A stretch of 37,965 nt of DNA from Basidiobolus meristosporus CBS 931.73. Taxonomy: Eukaryota > Basidiobolomycota > Basidiobolomycetes > Basidiobolales > Basidiobolaceae. The translations under genes were made by a program, and so were the position numbers. The stretch spans positions 1 through 37,965 of the forward strand of contig MCFE01000769.1 of the NCBI GenBank assembly GCA_002104905.1, given 5' to 3'. The notes beneath the pieces are model-generated. The model ran no database searches. It was not told the origin of the DNA and was given only the letters and a program-made list of their open reading frames with translations. Shown here one piece after another: positions 11,700 through 24,072 of this stretch. The stretch's first letter is position 1, and each line of letters opens with the position of its first letter.

Positions 11700-12160
11700 T
11701 GCGTATTGCCGAAAATAAAGTGCAAGAAAAGTGCAAGAAAATCCGGAGATGCTGGAACTCCATGAAAACCGAGGGAATATTTATAGTCTTGGCTGGGTGT
11801 GTGGCTTGCGGCTTAGCTTTATCTTGTAGAACCATTGAAGCGCAGTGTTGAAAAATCAGCATGAAAATAGTTTGGCCCAGTATTCACAATGGTAGGACAA
11901 TTTAGGCTCAGTGCTGACGTTGTAAGATGGAAGGAAACCAGTAGAGCTCTGAGTCAACCAGATGAAAATGGAAAGAAATTGTTCGTTATTTAATTTAGCA
12001 ATCTTTATGATCAATGCTCTTTGGGCGTTCCATGCTGGATTGCATTAGGCAACAGGAAATCCGGATAAGAGCCGCCTGTTATTTACGAAATACTCTTATA
12101 AATGACGACCTGATTACTTCCCCAGTTGTATCTCCAACCACTCACACCAATACGTCGTAA
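11700..12160. promoter_or_regulatory. Shared divergent promoter region, dioxygenase / lipase
   Basis: The 461 bp between the two divergent start codons must hold the promoters and 5' leaders of both genes. No clear TATA box or known operator was recognised. A bidirectional promoter would give co-expression; that is inference from layout. Confidence 0.5.
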
Positions 12161-13939
12161 ATGGGTGCCAATGATCCGACCGCCAAACCATCCCAGCCGG
12201 GCCCGAGAGAGGTGAATGTGCAGCTGCCGCTTGCCCATCATGCTGCCACTTCGCCGTATACATTTGCCGAGTTTCTGAAGAATACGGTTGGTTCGGTCTT
12301 GAAGACCCTCTATTACAACTATACCATGCTCTTCTACGATCCGGTGAACTTCTTCACAACCATCCTTATTTACATCACCCTCATCATTTTGATGAGCATA
12401 GTGACCATTGTTGTGGATCTCCTCAATAAGGCCGACATCATCGAGCGTATCAGTGAAAAAATGGGTCATGGCCTAAGCTTCATCAACTGGGTAGGGAGAT
12501 ATAGCTCAGTCTTTATACTAATTGCATGCTAATCCACTTCCGAACATAGGGAAGCCCCACCATGTTCGATGAAGGTGGTGCCTACATTGAGAGAGCCTCG
12601 CTGTATCTGTCGCAGTTCTCCACAGATGAGTCCGTTTACGGAAACCAAGACGACACTGATAAGATCACGATTCAGACAAAGAATTTCAGTCCAAGCGTGG
12701 CGATGGCCTGCACACTCCTTTCTGCTCTCGTATATGAGCTAGACGATAATAAGCCAGCCGAGAAACGAAAGAGGCCTTCGATGCTTTCCTATTACGCTGC
12801 GAAGTGGAATCTGAACTTCGTCAAAGCTAGTGAGATGAAGGTGGTTGGTGGTGGCCCGTATTGTGGGGTCTTCGTCGGGATGAGGCCCAGGCCATACATG
12901 GTTGTTGTTTTCAAGGGTTGGTTATGGCATTGATCCACTCTCGGACTGTACTGATATATCTTTGCTTCAGGCACAAGCCCATTCGATTCTGCTGAATGGC
13001 TCTCTGACGCCACTTTAACGCGCACGCAAGCCAGCTCCTATGTGTACGGTGAGGTGCACTCTGGGTTTTTCAACAAACTGTTCCCTCAGCAATCGGCAAT
13101 AGGAAGGGTGAAGAGATCAAGTCCCTATGCTGAGATCATCCATTGTATCTCCCAAAAAGCTAAGGAATTCCAGACCGAAGGCTCGATCACTGAAATCCCA
13201 CTGTGGGTGACTGGCCACTCCTTAGGTGCTGCCTTGGCGAGTCTTTTCTTTGCTAGATTACTGAAAAGTAAAGATGATCTTGATTATGCAACAACTGGTT
13301 TGGTTCTCAAGGATGGTTACACATTTGGGTGCCCCGCATTAGGTACAGTTCAGCAGATTCGGAGTGGAGATCCATTCACTATCCATGAGATGGCTAACCC
13401 TACTTTGGAACCTAGGTGATGGCCGTTTTGCCAGCGAGTTCGCCTCCCAAACTAATTTGCCACTGAACAACCAGTCTACTCTTTGGCGAGTTGTCAACGA
13501 TGCGGATATTGTAGCCCGTATTCCCCCAGGAAATGATGATCTTGATACACTGCGGTTCTTCACATCTGCTGATTTCACCAATTACGCACACATTGGTCAA
13601 TCACTGCGTTTGTTCACCGACGGTAGAAACCCCGCTCTGCAACCTACTCGCTTCTCCTCTACCCTCTTCATCCCGAACATCGAGATCGGAGACAGAGGGT
13701 CACTGCTACTAAAGTGCTGGCATTTCGTCAGGGATTTCTTGCCCGTTGGTCTAACCAATGACTATCGTCCACTGCGAGAGAAGAATGTGATCACCATCGG
13801 TGAGCTTTTCATTCCCAAGATCTTTGCAGATCATTACCCCAGCCGATATTTCTGGAGCCTGCAGAAATCCCTGCGTTTCTTAACCAAGACCGGTACAACA
13901 CAGCCCTCCCCAAGCGAGAAATTGGATGCGCCAAACTGA
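12161..13939 (+). CDS. Membrane-anchored class 3 lipase
   Basis: Alpha/beta hydrolase of the Lipase_3 family (fungal triacylglycerol lipase type). Four exons: 12161-12490, 12550-12916, 12971-13342, 13416-13939, with introns of 59, 54 and 73 nt, all GT...AG with credible branch sites (GCTAATCC, ACTGATAT, GCTAACCC). They give an uninterrupted 530 residues. Residues 64-86 form one transmembrane segment after a cytosol-type N-terminus. The nucleophile is Ser316 in GHSLG, the acid probably Asp387 (NDADIVARIPP, matching the family DIVPxxPP block), and the base probably His496 (ADHYPSRYF, comparable to the DHLSYF histidine of Rhizomucor lipase). VVVFKGTSPFDSAEWLSD matches the usual oxyanion/lid entry region. 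All triad residues are present, so it is likely active. It sits head-to-head with a fatty acid dioxygenase and could supply its substrate. Reading it as several short genes would be wrong. Confidence 0.92.
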
Positions 13940-15240
13940 GAGGCTGCCCCCTGCTATTGTTATCACTCGTATAGCCCTTGTGCACCCAACATATTGGGAA
14001 CGTCTAGCCATATGTATCATTGGTACCATTCGCAAAACAAGGTTGCTAGATGCAAGTTATCCAACAACTTATTCCAAAAGATATTCAATAAATCACTATC
14101 CCATAAGATACATGATGGTTTTTTCGGCGCTCCTGTCGATGTGGTTCATGGCGTGGCTAGAGGTAAGTGCAAGATTCTCTGGATGTTGTGGAGAGATTGG
14201 GCTAAGCTAGGACCACTTCGTTTGCATGTCGCACAAAGTGGTATTGTGTGGGTTGTGTTTGCTTCCATGGCTGTAACAATTAATAATTGCCACATCTATC
14301 TTGTGTGTGGGTGTAGGTTTCACCAGAGGGATGCTTATTTTGGCAAAGATAACCTTGAACTACCCCCAAAACGGCTTGTAAACCACGTCTCAAGATCACT
14401 TCTGTTCACTTGATTATACATGCATCAAGAGGAGTGGCTTAGCTGGAAAACAAGATCGTTGCGTTACGTCAACAGGATGCGCAATTTTGGATAGACGGGT
14501 TGATTCATTGATCACAACAATCCGACTGAGATCATCAAACGTTGAGGGCCACCTCAATAACCAGAGCACAACCATGCATTCCACTACACCAACCGGTTAA
14601 GCCACCAGCCGTCATACGCACTACCTTGGCGTAATGTATTGTTTCTCACCTGAGTTCCAAATATGGCCTCGTCGCTCTGCTTTCCAAGAATGGTTAAGAA
14701 TCTTCAGCTGCAGCTATCTTTCACTAGCCATTCTTACCACCACCTTGCTATCCTTTGTTCCCTTTTTTACTCCGCTGGCATTATTAAGTCTGGCCGGAAG
14801 CAGATACATTGCTATATTTGGTCAGATCTATCAAGGATTGTGAATGGTCGATTGACGGACAATGGTCGACATGTGAACCTGATTTGTGATGTGTGAACTT
14901 CCACGAAACCCAACAATGATCTTGGGGTGAACTGGCTCTGTGTAATAGTCGTGATTGTTCTTCCGGCAGGGAGTCGCCGGGCACTCTTGATCCTGGCTCA
15001 GTCACCCCCGAAGCTCTTCACCATATATCTGAGCATTTCTGCAGAAATGCATGATCAGGATCAATTTGTTGGTAAGGTTACACACAGCCAGATGAATGGA
15101 AGCACTGCCATGCCGTACGTGTATTACACCCTCTCCAATGGAGCTTGGATGGTCTGTTTCCTTGTCATGCACAAGGGGCAGCACCCGGTCAGGAGTGACT
15201 CATTAGCTTTGGTAATCTTTACTTAAAGCGGTGCTGACAG
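13940..15240. other. Intergenic region downstream of the lipase, no gene recognised
   Basis: Begins with the lipase 3' UTR; AATAAA-like sequence (CAATAAATCA) lies near 14088. Several ORFs of 60-139 codons occur, the longest at 13994-14413, but none has a recognisable domain, signal peptide or introns that extend it. Confidence 0.4.
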
Positions 15241-18200
15241 GTCCAAAACCTTCAATCGGGCTTGCATGTTGCTTGTCAATTGCTCTCCTTCCCTTTCCAT
15301 GGCTGTCTTGCCCATTATTTCTCGGCTGGGTATGACGAACTGGCGTTATAATAGGGATCAATGCTAAACCTGATGACTAGATGACTCATATCTTGCTGGG
15401 GATACTAGTTGGAAATCGGCCTGATGGAAGCATAGCTGACAATCCCAAGGAATGTTAGTTACTCTGGAATTTCGCCAATGCTCTAGCTGATTAGTAATCG
15501 CCGTGAGTGTCTGACGCCACTGCAGGCAAGCACTTCTGACGAAAGTCCATCATCGCCAGCATGGGGATGAGTGATGTGTGTCACCGCCGGTGTGGTGGTG
15601 TACCCACATCATTTCCCATCGTTGAGTCGGACTCACCCACATGAACTGGATTTTAGCAAACATGCAATATATGTGAGATGGTGCTCCGTTGGTTGAGTGT
15701 GGATAGCGAACCACACCCTTTGTCTGTAGTTTAAAGGATAAGCCACCATTATCCTAGTTTCAGAATATAAACAATCGCCTTTGTTAGATGCATGGAATAG
15801 TTGGGCATTTTCCCAGCTGATGCATCACTATTAGCTGTATCGAGAATTAGGCCCCTGGTGACCAGAGCACCCTTCACAATGACAAATACAAAACATTAGC
15901 TCATAAGTTTCATCGGGCTCTAAGGCGCTGAAAAGCAGGGATCCTCGACTCCCTAGCTCTTGTGTGCCCTGAGAATACGTGGAGACTTGATAGGACCTTG
16001 TAAGAGTGGAATGATAAATTGTTCTGAAACATTGCCAGATTTCTCAAATATATGCGGGTGGCTTATCTCCAAGCCTAGAAATGATCAATAGTGTTATTTA
16101 CATTATGTTCAAAAATTTGGCGTGTTGAATGGTCACTGGATACTGTGACATCCAAATCTCCAATAGCATTAGATCCACAACAGCATCCTATCACATGCCT
16201 CCGTTAACCTCGGCTTGGTATTTATATACATTTTCTTCAATTTCAGCAAAAATGAGGAATTGCACATGAACCCTGTTTAAGAATTTGATGCGTATTCTTG
16301 GCAAACAATGCAGAGGGAGAGTCAACGCCTATCGAAAGCTCTGTTAATCGTTAAGATGATGAGGAAAATTACCCAACGTTGTATGTGCTATATAGATCCT
16401 CTATTTGCAACCCTGAATATGTAATCTCTATAATACCGCCACCATTATCCCATCTAGCTTACTATAGAAGGGAGCGATCTCCCCCAGACCATGACTCAGC
16501 CATTGGTACTCAATATGCCACAAAAAGATGAGCAATATCAATCTGTTCGAATAACTGACTTTTTGGGCACGTAAGCGCTGCAGCATCTAGAGGTACGTAC
16601 GCAAATTTACAGCCATCCTTCCTTGTGGCACCCTCACAAGAGTTAAGGGCCATAGCGCGACCAAAACTGATTTTCCGACTAGCCTGGTTTATTCAGGAAT
16701 CATGCGGTATGACTGATGCATCCCAATCACATTCGTTTGCGATTTACATTTGGTACTAATGCACCGCACCAAATCCTAAGAGTCCATGGAGTATTGTGGC
16801 TTGTATGGCAGGTAAATACTGCTGGTAAATCACTTTTGAAAGATTTTGGAGAATTCCTGGCTACATTATTGATTATTACTGATCCCAGCCAACCATGTGC
16901 TATATTCTTTAGGCTAGCGACCAAGTTATTGAAATGAGCAAAAGTTTCAAGCTCCTCGGATTGGTCTCAAACCTTGAAGCATTCTTATGATTAGATCTGA
17001 AGGGTTATATTTATTTTGATTTATTGCAGTAATCAAAACTAACCAGATTATTTCGCCTAGTGGATACTGAAAGATGAGCTCAACAAATTAATATATTTCC
17101 AAATGCCCATCAGCTCCAAATGAAGTAAAGCCAGTCAGATCTTGAGTGAGAATAGTCAGCCGCTTGGTTATATAGCTCAGACTTAGCCTATATATAACTG
17201 AATTAGCACACACTTTGCATAATCTGCACCATACAGAGAAATGTATGTTTGATATGAGTGAGGAATTTGGCACAACTTTAAGATTACCCATATTCCAGGG
17301 ACTAGATATTTTGGCACAGTGCTCCAATTAATTCTCAGCAGTAAGTTTGAGTACATTACTCTACCTTTTGTAGGCTGTGATCACAATGAGTTAGTGAATA
17401 GAATATCCAGGTGTGGCTATAAATTAACAACATCTTATGCAGTATGTTAATGTTCAACTGTTATCAATAAAGAAGAAACAATGTCAGTACCAACAGTCTC
17501 AATATTCAGTAGTTCAGTAGTACATTTGAGCTACTCTGGATAGGTACTCTGTTATTATGGTGCACCTATACCCAGCAAACAGGTGTAAGGTTATATTGTA
17601 AACTTCTAATAATATCACGTATTGTCTTGCAATAAAAATGTTGGAAAGTCATTGGGTAAACTTAAACCCTTGAGGAGCTTTCCTAACTATCCCTGAGACA
17701 AAACTTAAGAAAAGGCTGGCTGAGTGCCTGCATTATTTGCTGACTCCTGGTGTCTGGAAATACTAACTCCTAATTTTTCAGGCACCAGCTATTTGGCAGA
17801 CAAGTGCACATATTTTCCAGGCAGAGACTAAGACATCAAGCATTCATACCAATTATAGTACTCAGCTCCCTACTATACTGACCAAAAGTTACAACTGCAA
17901 ATGAGAAGGAAAAAGCCAGCTGAGTTCTGGTAAAGTGCCATTAGAATACTAGCTCAACACCAGCAGACTAGCAGGTAGGTTCCAAATCTGGCATTTTCAT
18001 ATGTAGCTTCTTTATTTTTTAGCTACAGTCTTATCTGAGCATTCAGCATCGGTAGTTCAAGTTGCCATATTTGCCTATTTAGGCATATATCAAAATACCT
18101 CTCCATTAGGGTAAAATATTTGCATCTTGTTCACACTCAACCATCTGCCTATCATAATAATGCCATAAGCAAATATGTCTCCATCAACATAACTGTGCTT

Positions 18201-18585
18201 TCAATCTTTGCCTCTCTTATATTGTCCTGTGTATGTCTATTCTGTGCAACAGGAACTCATATGAGTATAAACTCTCCAAGAGACTTCTTTAAGGTTATGC
18301 TAAGACCTAATCTTCTGAGTAATATGCTGCTGACTACATCCATAAAGTGTCTAACTAAATGTTTGAAGGGAAAGCCCCAGCTGAAAGCCAGAACAGTATC
18401 ATCAGAATGCTAGATATTCTTCAAGTGAGTGCCAAGAGTGATATTGTTCATTGCACAAGAGGTGCCATGTTGCCAGTCCTGCCATATTTCAGGGACATTA
18501 TATCCTAGGTAATCATAAATTATCAAATGAAGTATAGTCCAATAAGTTAAAATATAAAATATGGATCCATTCATAGAAGCCCAAA
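15241..18585. other. Long gene-free region
   Basis: No ORF with recognisable content. Composition changes from mixed (to about 16900) to clearly AT-rich (16900-18585). Within the AT-rich part, loosely similar phrases recur (AAGCCAGCTGAGTTCTGGTAA near 17915; AAGCCCCAGCTGAAAGCCAG near 18371; GGCTGGCTGAGTGCCTG near 17715), hinting at an old dispersed repeat. No LTR termini or tRNA found. Confidence 0.4.
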
Positions 18586-19370
18586 TGTTTTAAGAGTTTT
18601 GGTGATATTGGAATATAATGGGAGATCAAGTAGACTATATGGCTCTTACTTAATGATTTATTAAGTGTAAAGTGAAATTGTACTTCTACATGGCCTTGGC
18701 AAGGCAAACACACAGAATTTGATAAGAAAGGTCCCATGTGCATTTGTGCAAAAGTGGCATTAATACTTTTACATGGTCTTAGCATAAAAAGTACATAGTG
18801 TTGTAAAAATTCGTAATTCCACCCAAATATTCACCCAACTTAGTCACTTAGATCATTACCCTCAAATCCTAGAGAATACTGACCAAATTCCTTGTCGGGA
18901 TTTACTTAGAATATTTTCACCAAAATACCAGGTACCCAGAACATGAAAATTCTCAAAGTTGTCCAAACAGCCCCAAACTTTGCACACATGCTCTTGGGAC
19001 CTTCCTTAACCTATTCTAAGTGTTTGTAATGCCAAGACCAGGTAAAAGTATATATACTACTTTTACATTCAATAAATCATTAAGTGAAAACCACATAATC
19101 TACTTGTCCTCCCAATCACTTCCAATATCTCCAAGACTCTTACAACACATAGAATAGGTCTAGTAAGCCCTCACAAACATGTGTGCAAAGTTTGTGGCTG
19201 TTTAGACAACTTTCAGAAATTTCATGATACGGGTTCATGATGCTTTAGTGAAAATGCTAAAAGTAAGTATTGGCAAGAAAATTAGTCAGAGTCACTCTAA
19301 GATCTGAACGTAATGATCTAAGTGACTAAGCTAGGTGAATACCCAGGTAGAATTATGAACTTTCACATCA
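18586..19370 (-). repeat. Minus-strand copia LTR remnant, interrupted by a solo LTR
   Basis: Both flanks of the insertion at 18799-19147 match the reverse complement of the copia LTR: TTAAGAGTTTTGGTGATATTGG at its beginning, AATGATTTATTAAGTGTAAA, then after the insertion AGAATAGGT..CAAACATGTGTGCAAAG and GGTGAATACCCAGGTAGAATT at its end. The left flank looks like two partial LTR pieces run together (a repeated TACTTTTACATGG phrase), so the site has taken more than one insertion. Confidence 0.7.
18799..19147 (+). repeat. Solo copia LTR with 5-bp target-site duplication
   Basis: 349 bp, TGTTGTAA...TTACAACA, nearly identical to the LTR at 1828-2176. Flanked by CATAG on both sides (18794-18798 and 19148-19152). 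It is inserted in an older minus-strand LTR. A complete LTR with matching duplications and no internal region is the product of LTR-LTR recombination. Confidence 0.95.
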
Positions 19371-19412
19371 TTCAGTTTAATATTCAAATTAACTAATCCT
19401 CATTGCAATCAT

Positions 19413-20111
19413 ATTGTGAAAATTTGCAGTTCCTCCTGAATATGCAACCAACTCAGTCACATCTATCTTTACTTACAAACTCTAGAAAATACTGACAAGA
19501 CTTCTTATTGGGATTTACTTGGAATATTTACACCAAAATATCATGTACCCGGATCATGAAATTTGTCAAAGTTGTCCAAACAGCCCCAAACTTTGCACAC
19601 ATGCTCTTGGGACCTTGCCAAACCTATTCTACATGCTTGTTATGCTTGTTGTAAAATTTGTAATTCCACCTAAATATTCCCCTAACTTAGTCACTTTGAT
19701 CATTACCTATACTTTCAGAGAATACAGACCAAATTCCTTATTGGGATTTACTTTGAATATTTTCACCAAAATCTCTGGTATTCAGAACATAAAAATTATT
19801 GAAGTTGTTCAAACATCCCCAAACCTTGCACACATGTTATTGGGTCCTTCCTAAACCTATTTTATGTGTTTGCTGTACTAAGACCATGTAAAATATAAAT
19901 ACTACTTTTATGTTGAATAAATCATTAAGTGAAAACCGCATACTCTTCTTGTCCTCCTAATTACTTCCAATATCTCCAAGACTCTTACAACAATGCTAAG
20001 TCTATGTGTAAGTATAAATACTACTTTTAAGTTCAATAAATCATTAAGTGAAAGTTACATTAACAATTTTTTCTCCTAATTACCTTGGATATCTCCAAGA
20101 CTCTTACAACC
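19413..20111 (+). repeat. Older plus-strand copia LTR, split by a younger one
   Basis: Left half 19413-19646 (TTGTGAAAATTTGCAGTTCC ... ATGCTCTTGGGACCTTGCC) and right half 19993-20111 (TATAAATACTACTTTTAAG ... CTCCAAGACTCTTACAACC) are the two parts of one diverged LTR. The insert at 19647-19992 separates them. Confidence 0.8.
19647..19992 (+). repeat. Nested solo copia LTR with ATGCT target-site duplication
   Basis: 346 bp with TGTTGTAA/TTACAACA ends, flanked by ATGCT at 19642-19646 and 19993-19997. More diverged from the 1828 copy than the 18799 copy is, so it inserted earlier. It sits inside the LTR at 19413-20111. Confidence 0.93.
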
Positions 20112-20339
20112 ATTGTGAGGTACTCAAGCTTATCTTTAGCCCATGGTCTGGTAAATATGACTGCAATCATTTCATTTATGGGACAGTGAATAACCTAACC
20201 AAGTGTTTCCCTATAGCTACATGTATAAATTGATGTCTACATCCATGTGTTTAGCTGTGGCATGAAAAGCAAGATTTTACCTCATTATACACATCACTAA
20301 TTATCTTGAAATAATGCAATAGGAGCTCTTTGGCATAAG

Positions 20340-21260
20340 CCCAAGTCTTTAAAAAGCTATCTTAGCTATATTGTTACTTTCTTAGCTTCACAGGCTGCCA
20401 TATACTCCACCGCTGTGGTGGAAAGTGCTAAGGTTGGATACTCTGTTGAGTTCTTTGAGGTTGCAAAGGCAAATTCTGTGGTGGATCCTCTTTCTTCTAA
20501 GTTTTGTCCCCAATCTGCATCCAAGTTTCCACAAGATTCTGTTCTGGGTACTTATAGCTGTACATAAAGCAGACATTAGTGGCTGATTTTAAGCATTTTG
20601 AAATCTGCTTTACTGCAACAATATGTTTGGATCTATAGTTTTTATAATGCTGATTGAGAACTCCCAATGAATATGAGATATCTAGGCATGTTTATCACAT
20701 AAGATACATCAAACTGGTGGCCATATATTTGTAAGGGAGCTCTCTGCACTCAGATGGCTCCAAGCTATATTGATTTGTGTGAGTTCTAACCAAGCTGAGA
20801 TTTGTTGCCACTGGGGTTACAGCAAGTTTACAGTCTTTCATTTAGTACTTCTTGAGAATATCTTGAGTATATTTGGACTGCCTTGGGGTGGTTACCTGAG
20901 TATCTCTGTATATGGAGAATTTTATCCCTAAGTGGTAATTGAGCTATCTAAGATTAGACATTTTCAGCTTCTTCAACAGGCTAGAGTTAGTGTCTTCTTA
21001 TATTTTATTGCTATTGATGGCTCTACTGAGATAATCCATATTAAGAGAGAATAGAACTGGATTTGCTATGTCTGAATTATAATAGATACCATTGCTGGCA
21101 GTACTTCTCCAGATACTCAACAATTCTGATAAAAATATACTGTTCAGTTTCAGGCTCTTGGAGATTATCCAATGACTATGCTGACATTTTTTAAGCTTGC
21201 AGACCACCTGGGATAAGCATAATAAGTAGGCCCATTGGGCTGGTCCATGGTTATTTCCTC
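20340..21260 (-). pseudogene. Decayed minus-strand copia RT/RNase H
   Basis: Read on the minus strand from 21260 downwards: NEEITMDQPNG, VCKLKKCQHSHWIISKS, IYYNSDIANPVLFSLNMDYL, then a line through DCKL..VTPVATNLSL to an RNase H piece near 20388-20576 with stops. These align with NEEL..MYMDQPDG, VCKLKKSLYGLKQSPRAWN and IYYKPDRANPVLLALYVDDL of the element at 1-1816. The catalytic YVDDL has become NMDYL. Only about 20 bp separate the RT start from the minus-strand LTR at 21281, so all sequence from gag to integrase has been deleted. Confidence 0.8.
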
Positions 21261-21280
21261 ATTAAGTTTGTTGCTCATGA

Positions 21281-21730
21281 TGTTTTAAGAGTCTTGGAGA
21301 TATTGGAAGTCTTCTGGGAGGACAAGTTGATTATGTGGTTCTCACATAATGATTTATTGAATGTAAAAGTAGTATTTATACTTTTACATAATCTTTACAT
21401 AAAAAGCACATAGAATAGGTTAAGGAAGGTCCCAAGAACATGTGTGCAAAGTTTGGGGCTGTATGGACAACTTTCAGAATTTTCATGATCTGCGTATCTG
21501 GTATTTTGGTGAAAATATTCCAAGTAAATACCAACAAGGAATTTGGTCAGTATTCTCTAGAATTCAACAACTTTGAGAATTTTCATGTTCTGGGTACCTG
21601 GTATTTTGGTGAAAATATTCCAAGTAAATCCCAACAAGGAATTTGGTCAGTATTCCCTAGGACCTTAAGGTAATTATCTAAGTGACTAAGTTTGGTGAAT
21701 ATTTTGGTGGAATTACAAATTTTTACAACA
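21281..21730 (-). repeat. Minus-strand copia LTR carrying a 100-bp internal tandem duplication
   Basis: Reverse complement of the copia LTR, from TGTTTTAAGAGTCTTGG to TTTTTACAACA. It is about 100 bp longer than the 349-bp family length because about 21470-21569 is repeated at 21570-21669 (GGTATTTTGGTGAAAATATT at 21500 and again at 21600). This should be the 5' LTR of the remnant at 20340-21260. Confidence 0.85.
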
Positions 21731-21963
21731 GGCAGCACATATAGGTAGAGTATGTTTAGGAAGGACTCAACAACATGTGTGCAAGGTCTGGGGCTGTTTG
21801 GAGGCTTTGAAATCTTAACTTACTGTGTACCAGCTATGTTGGCAAAGATATTCAAAGTAAATCCCAACCAGGAATTTGGTCAGTATTCTCTAAGATTTGT
21901 AGGTAATGATTTAAGTGACCAAGTCAGGGGAATATTTAGGTGGAATTATAAATTTTTACAACA
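21731..21963 (-). repeat. Partial minus-strand copia LTR
   Basis: Runs from AGAGTATGTTTAGGAAGGACTC to a complete LTR terminus TTTTTACAACA at 21963. The other end of the LTR is missing. It directly abuts the LTR at 21281-21730. Confidence 0.75.
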
Positions 21964-22040
21964 ATTAGATCCACCCAACTCTCCAGCAGAGGTGAAAGTC
22001 TCAGTATCAGCAATAGTAGATATTCCAGAGAGTGACAGCT

Positions 22041-22210
22041 TAAAGTTTGGAGCTGTTTGGGCATTTTCAAGATTCTTCATGTTGTGTGTATTTGACATTT
22101 GGTGACAATACAACAAGTAAATCCCAACAAGGAAATTGGCTAGAATTATCTAGGATTTGTAGGCTGTGATCTAGCTGACAAAGTTAAGTGAATATTCAAA
22201 ATTTACAACA
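22041..22210 (-). repeat. Partial minus-strand copia LTR
   Basis: TTAAAGTTTGGAGCTGTTTGG ... AAATCCCAACAAGGAA ... AAAATTTACAACA, a third and more decayed LTR end in the cluster. The roughly 75 bp before it (21964-22040) are not LTR. Confidence 0.65.
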
Positions 22211-24005
22211 GATGGAAGGTCAAATGGCTTTACACTTTAAGATCTTGGCAAAAATCCAGCCATGCTTGCTAAAAGTATGAATGCTTTATTACTATTGCCA
22301 GTCCAGGCTTCAGAGTTAATGACGCACCAAAGCCCAGTAAAAATTTCGAATGTATTGGTCAAATGTGTACCATTGGAATTTCGTCAAATTGGGAATGCTC
22401 ATCAACCATGGATTGCGAGTCCATCTAAAGCAATCCGTTGATGAATCGTCAGTGCGTTACCCGATATGACATGAAATAAATCAAGGAATTCTACGACTCG
22501 AGGGCCCGAAGTACCTCACCGCAATTAGGCACCCCGAATCCTGGCCGACGTTTAGTTACCAACGTTTCCATAATCATGGAGAGCCGACAAAAATGACCCA
22601 CCAAGCTCATCTCGAAACAAGTTCCAACCGATATTTGGTAATCCAGGCGTGAGCTAAATAAAATCTCGATGAATGATTGGGCACATGAGCGATTGTTTAC
22701 AGCCAGTGCAAGGCTTTGTACGCAGCACAAGGACAGTCAACTATGTTGAAATCGAAATCCATCGGAGCAACAATTATGTATGGATGCCAATATTGGGAAA
22801 TGCCAATGTTTCGAAAATACTGGGCCTTCAGGACTTGTAGCTCAATAAACCTATGTCCAGTACATAACTCACGAAATCCATGTCAGCCATGTAAATTGTA
22901 TGATGTAGTTACCATGACTCGTATCGTTGATCCTCATATGCGCTTTTGATTTCAGCAGGCTCCATCATACAATAATGATCCGCTGGATACGACCAATCAC
23001 TTTGACTGACGTAGTTAGGGTTAGTGCTAGTGATAGCGTCATCACGAATTAGTTAAATTCAATCCATCAGGTTGTATAATTCATCGCGAGGATCGCATCA
23101 AAGTTATGAAACTTTGGGCTTCAACGATGATCCAGAATTCAGTCCAAAATGCCAAATATGACTATTACACGTTGCGCTAAATGCTACGAATAGCAAAAGT
23201 ATTGCTAGGACGCATTTGATTGGCAGGATCCCATGATTGAGTTTTCGCTTGGATGGGAAGCAATAGAAAGCCTTTGCTGCTCTTGCAAAGCGTAGATCAA
23301 ACAATCACATCGCAGATCCTCGCATCAGTTGAAGTTTACGAAACGCGAAGCTAGGGCGATGTATGGCAAATATCGAAACATCACGTCATGAATGTTAGGT
23401 TAATCTGTTCGAGGATGATACAGCTTGGCATAGGTGTGGACGCGATTCGATGAGCAATTTCGGAAGCGTTCGCGTCGTAGGCAAAGTGACCATCTTTTCC
23501 CACACGGTTCCTCGATCCTCTGTCGATGCGCCAAGATATACGCGACGTGATCGATATCCGAGAATCGAGCTACTTTGACCAAAGAGGGTGGACGGTGAGC
23601 AACTTGATTGGGCATTATCAGCATTAGGGCATATGCTAATCCTCCAATTTAGAAAAACGCACTGAACCCGCGTCGAAGCACACATAAGGCCCAAAAGTGG
23701 ACAGGATAAGGTTTGCCACCCGCATCGTAATTTCGTCTTGATTGAGCATATCAGCTTCTGGGTATAGCTTCCATCGATTCAATGATTGTGAGGCATACCT
23801 GATCTAGCTAATCATAGGAAACTCCTGGATGGAGTCTCTACGCATTTGGGATCACGAAACTGAAACAAGGCAATTTGGGAGGTCCCATCAACCACAAACC
23901 CAAGCAGTTCCTTTTAAATCATCTAGTCTTAATTATAGCGCGCCGGACTAGGTGGTTAAGCCACTTCCATGTTGCTATCGATTTTGCGCACCTCTACCGT
24001 GTGTG
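22211..24005. other. Gene-free region between LTR cluster and secreted-protein gene
   Basis: Composition is more balanced than the LTR cluster. No intact gene. On the minus strand near 23395-23640 two overlapping frames each look partly coding (for example FSDIDHVAYILAHRQRIEEP in one, GHFAYDANASEIAHRI in another), which could be a frameshifted gene fragment; no family recognised. No LTR, tail or RNA gene seen. Confidence 0.35.
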
Positions 24006-24013
24006 TATATAAG
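24006..24013 (+). promoter_or_regulatory. TATA box of the small secreted protein gene
   Basis: TATATAAG, 60 bp before the ATG at 24073, in a pyrimidine-rich leader. Confidence 0.6.
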
Positions 24014-24072
24014 CAATCCGGCCCGCTCTACGTCGACAGTAACCGGTTTGGTCTTTACTTATTTCCTCGGCA

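Noticed and set aside
12161-13939. Four separate small genes in the lipase region
   Set aside because: Three short introns with good splice signals join them in frame into one Lipase_3 protein with a complete triad.
13926-14413. Two ORFs of 94 and 139 codons after the lipase
   Set aside because: They overlap one another and the lipase 3' UTR, have no domain or signal, and no spliced extension was found.
14545-14612. Minus-strand GGTTGGTGTAGTGG resembling a tRNA D-arm
   Set aside because: No B box at the right distance and no acceptor stem.
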